A stretch of DNA of 51,967 bases, taken from assembly GCA_902788975.1 (NCBI GenBank), contig CADAMI010000002.1, forward strand, positions 1 to 51,967, in the 5' to 3' direction. The position numbers and the translations under genes are program-made. This document shows, piece by piece, positions 1-6,298 of the stretch (position 1 is its first letter; each line of letters opens with the position of its first letter). The stretch comes from an uncultured Erysipelotrichaceae bacterium. GTDB lineage: Bacteria; Bacillota_I; Bacilli_A; RF39; UBA660. Under the pieces are notes generated by a model. The model had not been told where the DNA came from and made no database searches. It saw only the letters and a list, made by a program, of their open reading frames with translations.

Positions 1-108
1 AATTTATCTATCAGAAATTGGGAATGTCCTAATTGTCATACACAACATGATAGAGATATCAATGCAGCAATAAATATAATGCAAGAAGGATTAAGAACAT
101 TACCTTAA
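1..108 (+). CDS. tnpB: TnpB-type RNA-guided nuclease, C-terminal end (5' part outside window)
   Basis: The window opens inside this gene; only the last 35 codons before the TAA at 106-108 are visible. They read W-E-CPNC followed by [11 protein letters not shown] and a short tail, which is the C-terminal zinc-finger half (one CxxC pair) plus the conserved D of the third RuvC motif seen in IS605/IS1341 TnpB proteins. TnpB is an omega-RNA-guided DNA endonuclease that helps IS200/IS605 elements persist at their donor sites. The right end of the element follows directly. Whether a tnpA transposase lies upstream cannot be seen. Activity cannot be judged from this fragment. Confidence 0.9.
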   Translation, partial: NLSIRNWECPNCHTQHDRDINAAINIMQEGLRTLP

Positions 109-224
109 TCGCATTATAAATATTTAGTAGGGATGGAATAGCCCGAATTTACGCTTGCGGAGACTGTAGGTTACGAAGTCTGAGAACCAAGAAGCCCATC
201 GGCTTTAGACTATGGGTAGTTCAC
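100..224 (+). ncRNA. Omega RNA scaffold / right end of IS605-type element
   Basis: The non-coding stretch after tnpB holds hairpins typical of TnpB guide RNA scaffolds: AGACT/AGTCT around 163-183 and CCCAT/ATGGG around 194-215. It finishes with GGGTAGTTCAC (214-224), a common 3' end of such scaffolds. The RNA would begin inside tnpB and run through this end, so the roughly 16-20 nt after 224 (GTAATACTTACTGATTTG) would be its guide. The exact 5' end is not determinable by eye. Confidence 0.75.
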
Positions 225-443
225 GTAATACTTACTGATTTGTCAGAAGAAACTGCTAAAAGATTAGCTATGAAGCATAAACCGCAAGGACTAACTGAAA
301 ATATTAAAGTTGCAAAACTTGGTGGACATGCTGCTAAAGTTGCTAGAGATGATATAGAGAAAAATTTGGGTGAAAATGTAGTAACAAAAAATAATAGATT
401 AAATTATGAATATAAAGATGAAAAATTAATAGATAGTAAATAA
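225..443 (+). pseudogene. 3' remnant of a Bro/DinD-type gene interrupted by the IS605-type element
   Basis: An open frame runs without a stop from the IS boundary at 225 (V-I-L-T-D...) to the TAA at 441-443. Its sequence (KPQGLTENIKVAKLGG, then a conserved A-K-V-A-R, I-E and VVTKNN) resembles the C-terminal end of DinD/Bro antirepressor-like proteins. The full Bro-N protein at 640-1473 has a comparable tail (a G-E-K-I-A-A-N-T-R type segment, then IVTN) and the same I-L-T-D string at the junction. A TTG at 240 could be read as a start, but no ribosome binding site precedes it. I infer the element inserted into this gene and that the 5' part lies left of the window. It is probably not functional. 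Confidence 0.65.
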
Positions 444-533
444 ACTGTTTATATCATGTGTAGAAAAAATATGTCTAATAGCCACGATTATGTTATGCTG
501 AGTGTAGTTAAACTTATCTATAACGATAAATAG

Positions 534-599
534 TTAACTTATTGTTAACAACATTTGTTTGTTTTTAATCTTGACATGCCTTATTTTATATGGTATTAT
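534..599 (+). promoter_or_regulatory. Composite promoter element, copy E (upstream of Bro-N gene)
   Basis: Inverted repeat TTAAC (534-538) N5 GTTAA (544-548), then ACATTTGTTTG (551-561), 9 nt, -35 TTGACA (571-576), 17 nt, -10 TATTAT (594-599). The same layout occurs near 4280, 33868, 36155 and 39681. The stretch 444-533 shows nothing else I recognise. Confidence 0.75.
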
Positions 600-639
600 T
601 TATTTAGTAAAAAAATATTAGTATGTAGGAGGTAAAGGT

Positions 640-1473
640 ATGGATAAAGATTTCAAATTAGTAGCTAAAATATTTGATGGTAAAAAAGTAAGAACTGTAT
701 GGAGCAAAGAGGAAGAGAAGTTTTATGTGAGTGTTGTTGATATAATTTCAGTACTGACAGATAGTGAGTATCAAATAGCAAGAAACAATTGGAAAATAAT
801 AAAATATAGATTAGTAAAAGAGGGAAATGAAACGGTTACAAATTGTAACCAGTTGAAATTAAAATCGCAAGATGGTAAAATGCGTATGACAGATGTCGTT
901 GACATTGAAGGTATGTTTAGATTAATTGAATCTATTCCATCTAAAAAAGCAGAACCTGTTAAACTTTGGCTTGCTAGACTTGGAAAAGAGAGAATAGATG
1001 AAGAATATGATCCAGAAATCACGATTAATAGAGCACTTGAAGCATATAGAAGAAAAGGTTATTCAGATGATTGGATTAATCAACGATTAAAAACAATAGA
1101 TGCAAGACACGAATTTACAGATGAATTAAAAAATAAAGGAATAGAAAGTAGTAAAGATTTTGCTATATTAACTGATACATTAACCAAAATATGGAGTGGT
1201 TATTCAGTAAAAGAATATAAACAACTTAAAAACTTAAAAAAAGAAAATTTACGAGATAATATGACTAATATGGAACTGGTTCTAAATATGCTTGCTGAAG
1301 TAACATCTACTGAAATATCAAAAAATTCAAGTGAATTTGGATATAATGGCGCATTAAATTCTGTTGAAAAAGGCGAAAAAATTGCTGCTAATACTAGGAA
1401 ACAGATAGAAGAAGAAACTGGCAAAAAGATTGTTACTAATAGTAATAATAAAAGTATTAAACAAATTAAATAA
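640..1473 (+). CDS. Bro-N / prophage antirepressor-like protein
   Basis: This 277-aa protein has an N-terminal Bro-N domain (about residues 5-115): the stretch FYVSVVDIISVLTDSEY is the usual V-x-D-v opening and K-L-W-L-A-R-L-G-K-E-R-I closes the domain. A C-terminal segment of the DinD/Bro type follows and ends in a G-E-K-I-A and IVTN signature. Bro-N domains bind DNA in viral and phage antirepressors; the chromosomal role is unknown. AGGAGG lies 7 nt before ATG 640. Its promoter carries the shared ACATTTGTTTG element. It sits just downstream of the interrupted relative at 225-443, so the two may be duplicates. Possibly of phage origin. Confidence 0.8.
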   Translation: MDKDFKLVAKIFDGKKVRTVWSKEEEKFYVSVVDIISVLTDSEYQIARNNWKIIKYRLVKEGNETVTNCNQLKLKSQDGKMRMTDVVDIEGMFRLIESIPSKKAEPVKLWLARLGKERIDEEYDPEITINRALEAYRRKGYSDDWINQRLKTIDARHEFTDELKNKGIESSKDFAILTDTLTKIWSGYSVKEYKQLKNLKKENLRDNMTNMELVLNMLAEVTSTEISKNSSEFGYNGALNSVEKGEKIAANTRKQIEEETGKKIVTNSNNKSIKQIK

Positions 1474-1534
1474 AATGATATTTTTAGTATCTATAGTTAT
1501 GCCGCATTCTGGTAGTTCAAAAGAAGGAAAGTGA

Positions 1535-1876
1535 GTGGATAATATATATAATTTTGATTTATTAAATGATGAAGAAATAAAACTTATTGATGATAATGTT
1601 TTGATTTATAAAGATAATAAATTATATACCTTTATAATAACTAATAAAAGATTATTAGTTTTAGACTATCCAAGTGGATTATATAATTCAATGGAAGACT
1701 TAAGAATATCTGGTAAAATGAATTATATAAGAATGAAAGAAATTATTTTTGAGAGAAATCTTGATGATATTAAGTTAATATCTAATGATAGTGGTAAAAT
1801 AAAGATAAGTTTTATGGATGATAATTTTATAGAATTTAAAAGTGATGATGTTTATAAAGCAATAATTAGAAATTAA
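1535..1876 (+). CDS. Hypothetical protein, possible bacterial PH-like domain
   Basis: This 113-aa protein starts with GTG at 1535, 5 nt after AAGGA; the GTG at 1531 runs into a stop after three codons. The pattern K-L-Y-T-F-I-I-T-N-K-R-L-L-V-L-D, followed by alternating short strands and a final helix, resembles small bacterial PH-like domains, in which 'TNKRLIV' is a frequent motif. That assignment is inference only. No signal peptide or membrane segment is visible. Its N-terminus (I-Y-N-F-D-L-L-N-D) is similar to that of the small ORF at 1898, so the two may be related or co-evolving. No separate promoter was recognised. Confidence 0.6.
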   Translation: MDNIYNFDLLNDEEIKLIDDNVLIYKDNKLYTFIITNKRLLVLDYPSGLYNSMEDLRISGKMNYIRMKEIIFERNLDDIKLISNDSGKIKISFMDDNFIEFKSDDVYKAIIRN

Positions 1877-1897
1877 TTACATATAAGAGGCAAGAAT

Positions 1898-2023
1898 ATG
1901 AAAGAAATAATTTATAATTATGATTTATTAGATGATGCTTTAGAAATATTAGAGAAAAGTATTGGGGATGCTAAAAGGAAAAATCCAGTATTAGATATGA
2001 TTGAAGCCATAAAGAATATATAA
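1898..2023 (+). CDS. Small hypothetical protein (41 aa)
   Basis: ATG 1898 is preceded by AAGAGG. The product starts MKEIIYNYDLLDD and is acidic and helical, with no membrane segment. The opening I-I-Y-N-Y-D-L-L-D-D resembles that of the protein encoded just upstream at 1535. After the TAA at 2021-2023 the frame stays open for another 18 codons, so it could be a truncated longer gene. Whether it is expressed is unknown. Confidence 0.4.
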   Translation: MKEIIYNYDLLDDALEILEKSIGDAKRKNPVLDMIEAIKNI

Positions 2024-2074
2024 AAATATGTGGTGATGATACTAGAAGAGCTGAATGGCGATAATTATCATATA

Positions 2075-2103
2075 TTGTAAATATATTTATTTTATTATAT
2101 AAT
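2075..2103 (+). promoter_or_regulatory. Promoter for the DUF308 / membrane-protein pair
   Basis: TTGTAA (2075-2080), 17 nt, TATAAT (2098-2103). The predicted start near 2110 leaves a short leader containing GTGAGGA before the ATG. Confidence 0.55.
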
Positions 2104-2124
2104 TATAATGAAAGTGAGGATATG

Positions 2125-2646
2125 ATGAAAAAAGATTTTTGGAGTGAAGCATTGATGCTTTTATGTGTTTTAATATTAGGAGTATGTCTTACAGTTTGGG
2201 CAGATAAAGTTACTACTCTGGTATCTATTTTACTAGGATGCTTGGCAGTTATATATGGAATTAGTGCTTTTATTAGTTATTTTAGAAATCAAGATAGAAT
2301 TATGAATGATCGCATGCAATTTATATTTGGAATAATTGTGTTAGTAATTGGTTTTACCTTAATATTTAAAGTTGATTTCTTAAAAGGATTAATTTCTTTT
2401 GTGGTAGGTATTTATATACTTCTTTCTAGTATACTTAGATTACAAGAGTGTCTTGATATTAAGAAAACATTAAATGTTAAAATGACTTCAGCAATTGTTT
2501 TATCAATACTTGGAATACTTGTCGGTATTTTGTGTATTGCTGGTAAGTTCTTAGTTCCTGATATGATAGTTACATATATTGGAGTTATGTTAATTATTTA
2601 TAGTGTTATTAGTTTTGTTGAATTAATTATTATTAAGAGAAAGTAG
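2125..2646 (+). CDS. HdeD/DUF308-family integral membrane protein
   Basis: This protein of about 173 aa is almost entirely hydrophobic, with about six membrane segments in pairs (residues 8-25, 30-50, 65-80, 85-105, 118-138 and 145-168). That is the layout of the DUF308/HdeD family, whose E. coli member is linked to acid resistance. The molecular activity is unknown. Two ATGs are adjacent (2122 and 2125); the second has the better spacing to GTGAGGA (2114-2120). The gene for a large membrane-anchored protein follows 6 nt after the stop, so the two are probably co-transcribed. Confidence 0.75.
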   Translation: MKKDFWSEALMLLCVLILGVCLTVWADKVTTLVSILLGCLAVIYGISAFISYFRNQDRIMNDRMQFIFGIIVLVIGFTLIFKVDFLKGLISFVVGIYILLSSILRLQECLDIKKTLNVKMTSAIVLSILGILVGILCIAGKFLVPDMIVTYIGVMLIIYSVISFVELIIIKRK

Positions 2647-2652
2647 GCTTAT

Positions 2653-4248
2653 ATGAAAAAGAAAATATGGATTGTTAGAATACTAATTATTATATTATTT
2701 GCATTTTTACTATATTATGTAACATTACCCGCTATTAATTTACATAATCCAGGATTTTATGCTTATTTGTTTATGATATTTATTTGTTATCTTATAACAT
2801 CTGGGATTAGTTTGTTTGATGGAGAAAGAGTTATTAATAAAGTAAAAAGATTACCAAGAAATACATTAATAGTTGTAAGTAGTGTTACAACAGTTATTGT
2901 ATTAATTATTTTGGTAAATGTAATATCTAGTCCATTATTTAATTCCAAGTCATGGGCTAGTAGAATTACGATTCAAGATGATACAAGTTTTACAGATGAT
3001 ATTAAAGAAGTAGATTTCAATCAAGTACCATTATTAGATAAGGATTCTAGTCAAAAACTAGGAGATAGAGTAATGGGACAGATGAGTGAACTTGTTAGTC
3101 AGTATTATGTATCAGATTTATATACCCAAATTAATTATAATAATGAAATAGTTAGGGTTACACCAATTGAATATAATGGATTTATTAAATGGTTAAATAA
3201 TAAAAAACATGGAGTACTTGGATATATTAAAGTTAATTCAGTAACGGGAGCAAGTGAATTAGTTAAATTGAATAAGGGTATGAAATATATGCCTAGTGCT
3301 TATATTTTTAAAGATTTAGATAGAGCTCTTAGATTTAAGTATCCAACAACAATCTTCGGAACAATTAGTTTTGAAATTGATAATGAAGGAAATCCTTATT
3401 GGGTTGTACCAACTATTAAATATACAGGCGTTGGGTTAAAAGAAGAAATAAATGGAATTGTTTTATTAGATCCAGTTACTGGTAAGACTAATAAATATAA
3501 TATTGACGAAGTACCTAAATGGGTTGACCAAGTGTATTCAGCAAGTTTAATAATTGAACAAATAGATGACTGGGGAATGTATAAGAATGGATTCTTAAAT
3601 TCAGTATTTAGTCAAAATGGGGTAGTACAAACAACTGAAGGATACAACTACTTGGTTAAAGATGATGATGTTTATATGTATACGGGTATTACTTCGGTAT
3701 CTACGGATGAATCTAATATTGGGTTTGTACTTACGAATATGCGCACTAAAGAAACTAATTTTTATGGCGTTCCAGGAGCTGAAGAATATTCAGCAATGGC
3801 ATCAGCTGAAGGTCAAGTTCAACAAATGAAATATATTTCTTCATTCCCATTATTAATTAATTTAAATAATAGACCAACATATTTAATGAGTTTAAAAGAT
3901 AATGCTGGACTTGTTAAAATGTATGCTTTTGTCGATGTAACTGATTATCAAAAAGTAGTTGTCACTGATAGTACATTAGGTATAGATGTAGCTGCTAATA
4001 ACTATTTGAATAATGCTAATTTAGGTAGTGGAGTTGCTAATAATAGTAAAGAAATTATTGTTAAAGCAATAAGTACAGCAATTATTGATGGGAATACTTA
4101 TTATTATATTATCGACAATGATAATCAAAAATATAAAGTATCTATAAAAATTAATAGTAGTCTATTACCATTTATTAATGTTGGTGATAAGATAGAAGTA
4201 AGTTATAATAAGATATCTGATGTTATCGATATAGTTAAGATAAAATAG
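2653..4248 (+). CDS. Large membrane-anchored protein of unknown function
   Basis: This 531-aa protein has three N-terminal membrane segments (about residues 8-24, 35-53 and 73-92). A long soluble domain, probably extracellular, follows and is rich in the V-T-G-x-x-N-K-Y and L-L-D-P-V-T-G type turns seen in PepSY-like or beta-propeller proteins. The last 65 residues (EIIVKAISTAIIDGNTYYYI onward) look like a small beta-barrel. I do not recognise the family with confidence. It follows the DUF308 gene closely and ends at a strong terminator. AGTAGG before ATG 2653 is a modest ribosome binding site. No catalytic motif is apparent. Confidence 0.6.
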   Translation: MKKKIWIVRILIIILFAFLLYYVTLPAINLHNPGFYAYLFMIFICYLITSGISLFDGERVINKVKRLPRNTLIVVSSVTTVIVLIILVNVISSPLFNSKSWASRITIQDDTSFTDDIKEVDFNQVPLLDKDSSQKLGDRVMGQMSELVSQYYVSDLYTQINYNNEIVRVTPIEYNGFIKWLNNKKHGVLGYIKVNSVTGASELVKLNKGMKYMPSAYIFKDLDRALRFKYPTTIFGTISFEIDNEGNPYWVVPTIKYTGVGLKEEINGIVLLDPVTGKTNKYNIDEVPKWVDQVYSASLIIEQIDDWGMYKNGFLNSVFSQNGVVQTTEGYNYLVKDDDVYMYTGITSVSTDESNIGFVLTNMRTKETNFYGVPGAEEYSAMASAEGQVQQMKYISSFPLLINLNNRPTYLMSLKDNAGLVKMYAFVDVTDYQKVVVTDSTLGIDVAANNYLNNANLGSGVANNSKEIIVKAISTAIIDGNTYYYIIDNDNQKYKVSIKINSSLLPFINVGDKIEVSYNKISDVIDIVKIK

Positions 4249-4279
4249 AATTTAAGATATTTCTTAAGTTCTTTTTTTG
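4249..4279 (+). terminator. Rho-independent terminator after the large membrane protein gene
   Basis: AATTTAAGA-TATT-TCTTAAGTT hairpin followed by C and seven Ts (4272-4278). The next promoter element begins at the T-tract. Confidence 0.8.
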
Positions 4280-4345
4280 TTAACTATAAGTTAATACATT
4301 TGTTTGAATTTATTATTGACAATATATGTTACTTATTGATATAAT
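4280..4345 (+). promoter_or_regulatory. Composite promoter element, copy A (upstream of DUF4186)
   Basis: TTAAC (4280-4284) N5 GTTAA (4290-4294), ACATTTGTTTG (4296-4306), 9 nt, TTGACA (4316-4321), 18 nt, TATAAT (4340-4345). The predicted transcription start (about 4352) falls on the ATG of the next gene, so the message appears leaderless. Confidence 0.8.
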
Positions 4346-4351
4346 TGTTAT

Positions 4352-4723
4352 ATGAAGAATGTAGATATAATGTTAGATAATTTAAGTAAATCAAAATTTA
4401 GAAGTAGTTTTCACTTAAATAATAAAATGAAAAATTATGTTAAAGAAAAAGGCTTTGATACGATAAGAAAACATGCATATGAAATTATAAGTAATAGATT
4501 AAAACCTGAATATATATCAAATGATGGTAAACAAACACCAATGAGACAAGTACATCCAGTGTTTATAGCGCAACATGCATGTGCTTGCTGTTGTCGTGGT
4601 TGTTTAGAAAAGTGGCATAAAATATCTAGAGGTAGAGAATTAAGTGATGGTGAGATAAATTACGTTGTAGATATTCTTATGACTTGGATTAAGAGAGAAT
4701 GTAATTATAGGGATGGTGATTAG
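4352..4723 (+). CDS. DUF4186 family protein
   Basis: This 123-aa protein matches the DUF4186 pattern throughout: LSKSKFRSSFHL near residue 12, DGKQTPMRQVHPVFIAQHAC, then C-C-C-R-G-C-L-E-K-W-H, and a final V-V-D-I-L-M-T-W-I-K-R. The cysteines and histidines (C74, C76-C78, C81 region) could bind metal. The family function is unknown. There is no Shine-Dalgarno before ATG 4352, and the -10 box ends 6 nt upstream, which fits leaderless translation. The stop is immediately followed by the ATG of the ORF6N gene, so the two are translationally coupled. The operon probably continues to 6112. Confidence 0.88.
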   Translation: MKNVDIMLDNLSKSKFRSSFHLNNKMKNYVKEKGFDTIRKHAYEIISNRLKPEYISNDGKQTPMRQVHPVFIAQHACACCCRGCLEKWHKISRGRELSDGEINYVVDILMTWIKRECNYRDGD

Positions 4724-5689
4724 ATGAAAAATGAGATAATGATTATTGATGAGAAAACAATTGAGGATAAAATATATGTTGTTCGTGGTAAGCAAGTTAT
4801 GATCGATAGTGATTTGGCTGCAATCTACGGATATGAAACGAAGGATTTTAATAGACAAGTCAGAAATAATATTGAGCGATTTGATGATGATTTTATGTTT
4901 CAACTAACTGATGATGAAGTAAACGAATTATCGAGGTGCAAAAAATTCACCACGATGCAGACAAAAGGTATAAAAGGTGGAAGAGTCTATAATCCGTATG
5001 TATTTACCGAACAAGGCGTTTATATGTTAATGACGGTATTAAGGGGAGAACTAGCTATAAAGCAAAGCAAGGCACTCATAAGAGTGTTTAAAAAAATGAA
5101 AGATTATATAATAGAAACAAATAAGTTAACTGGTTATAATAATGTAATCGATTTGGCATTACAAACTAAGGAAAATACTGATGATATAAAAATTATTAAA
5201 AAAGAATTAAATACTATTCATAAATTTTTAGATATTGGCTATGATAAGGAAATTATAATATTAAATGGACAACAGGTTGAAGCAAATTTGGCTTATAAAA
5301 GAATATATAGTTTAGCTAAAGAAAGTATTTATATTGTTGATGATTATATAAGTTTAAAAACATTAGTTTTGTTAAAAGATATAGATAAAAAGGTTAAGAT
5401 AACTATATTTAGCGATAATGTAAGTAAAAAATTACATGCGATAGAGTATAATGATTTTGTAAATGAATATGATTATTTAAATATTTCTTTTAAAAGTACT
5501 AATAATAAGTTTCATGATAGATATATTATAATTGATTATGGTAAAAGTAATGAAAAAATATTTCATTGTGGTTCTTCGTCAAAAGATTCAGGTAAAAAAA
5601 TTACAACAATTATGGAAATAAATGATAAGAAATTATATTTTGAACCAATTGATGATTTATTTAAGAATGATGAACTTATATTAACATAA
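4724..5689 (+). CDS. ORF6N-domain protein with C-terminal PLD-like domain
   Basis: This 321-aa protein has an N-terminal ORF6N (KilA-related) domain, residues about 10-125: M-I-D-S-D-L-A-A-I-Y-G-Y-E-T-K then FTEQGVYMLMTVL. ORF6N domains bind DNA in phage and viral regulators. A linker of about 40 residues follows, and then a C-terminal domain containing FHDRYIIID (H-x-R-x4-D) and HCGSSSKD. This resembles one HxK(x)4D half-site of phospholipase D-type nucleases with R in place of K. Combined DNA binding and nuclease action is inference. The gene starts directly at the DUF4186 stop, with GGTGAT as ribosome binding site. It may belong to phage-derived accessory DNA. Confidence 0.8.
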   Translation: MKNEIMIIDEKTIEDKIYVVRGKQVMIDSDLAAIYGYETKDFNRQVRNNIERFDDDFMFQLTDDEVNELSRCKKFTTMQTKGIKGGRVYNPYVFTEQGVYMLMTVLRGELAIKQSKALIRVFKKMKDYIIETNKLTGYNNVIDLALQTKENTDDIKIIKKELNTIHKFLDIGYDKEIIILNGQQVEANLAYKRIYSLAKESIYIVDDYISLKTLVLLKDIDKKVKITIFSDNVSKKLHAIEYNDFVNEYDYLNISFKSTNNKFHDRYIIIDYGKSNEKIFHCGSSSKDSGKKITTIMEINDKKLYFEPIDDLFKNDELILT

Positions 5690-5704
5690 TGGAGGAAATG
5701 AAGA

Positions 5705-5863
5705 ATGGATAATCAAAAAGAAATAGTTTACTTATTATCTTTGATGATGGGTATTGGTGGTATGAATAATAATCCTTATAATGACTTCTTAATATTTGGT
5801 GATGAGAAATTATTAAATTATTCAGTTAGCTTAGTTTTAGAAATAGATAATCTTTTAGAGTAA
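5705..5863 (+). CDS. Small hypothetical protein (52 aa)
   Basis: A perfect GGAGG (5691-5695) precedes ATG 5705. The product opens MDNQKEIVYLLSLMMGIGG, is N-rich in the middle and ends acidic. It has one weakly hydrophobic stretch that is probably too short and polar to be a clear membrane segment. It sits between the ORF6N gene and the next small ORF, both in the same orientation with short gaps, so it is likely part of the same operon. I do not recognise a family. Confidence 0.55.
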   Translation: MDNQKEIVYLLSLMMGIGGMNNNPYNDFLIFGDEKLLNYSVSLVLEIDNLLE

Positions 5864-5869
5864 GGATAT

Positions 5870-6112
5870 ATGAAAGAAGTGATAACTGAATTAATTAATA
5901 AGAGTAATTTTTGTGAAAATGATTTAGAATTATCTAGTGAAGAAGGAGTTATATTAAAAGAACATGCATATCATATTTTAGATATTAGATATGAATTATT
6001 TATGGAAAGTAAAAAGGAAGAAAAAGTAAAAAAATACTTGTTTAATAAGCAAAAATATGCTAATATAATATTAGTTTTTGAAAGGCGTATAATAGAAGTA
6101 GTAATAAATTGA
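5870..6112 (+). CDS. Small hypothetical protein (80 aa)
   Basis: ATG 5870 follows AAGGA, which overlaps the stop of the previous ORF and suggests coupled expression. The protein is charged and predicted helical, with no signal peptide or membrane segment: MKEVITELINKSNF at the start, a run rich in E and K in the middle, and a hydrophobic end. I do not recognise a family. It is the last gene of the unit that begins at 4352; no terminator separates it from the T-box leader that follows. Confidence 0.55.
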   Translation: MKEVITELINKSNFCENDLELSSEEGVILKEHAYHILDIRYELFMESKKEEKVKKYLFNKQKYANIILVFERRIIEVVIN

Positions 6113-6287
6113 ATATTTATAGAGAGAATATGGTTGGTGAAAATATTTGATATGAAATTTATGAACTTGTCTATTTAGCTGATTTTTATCCGCAGAAATG
6201 CGTTAAAGTTTAGAGTGTATAACAATAGTTATAAAGTAAGGTGGTACCGCGATTATTCGTCCTTATATTTATAACTATTTTTTTATG
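6110..6287 (+). promoter_or_regulatory. T-box riboswitch (leucine) with attenuator terminator
   Basis: A T-box core AAGGTGGTACCGCG lies at about 6238-6251, and the 5' AGAGA ... GGTTGGTGAAA segment of Stem I lies at 6121-6142. A terminator pairs ATAGTTATAAA (6225-6235) with TTTATAACTAT (6268-6278), followed by Ts. The specifier is probably CTT at 6166-6168 in the GAA-CTT context; CTA at 6171 is an alternative. Both are leucine codons, consistent with leuS downstream. Uncharged tRNA-Leu would favour antitermination. Confidence 0.9.
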
Positions 6288-6298
6288 AGGAGGATACT

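Larger units (their letters stand above)
1..224 (+). mobile_element. IS605/IS1341-family element, right part
   Basis: The tnpB 3' end and a structured right end together mark the right part of an IS200/IS605-superfamily element, which carries no inverted repeats or target duplication. The boundary is placed at 224 because a Bro/DinD-like reading frame resumes at 225. The left end lies outside the window. Confidence 0.75.

Noticed and set aside
571-576. Firm assignment of the ACATTTGTTTG element as a LexA (SOS) box
   Set aside because: It fits only 10-11 of 14 consensus positions, is not palindromic in its left half, and the dinD promoter lacks it; kept only as a hypothesis.
1-6112. Integrated prophage
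   Set aside because: Bro-N, ORF6N and DinD-like genes are phage-related, but no integrase, terminase, capsid or lysis genes are present; isolated acquired genes are more likely.
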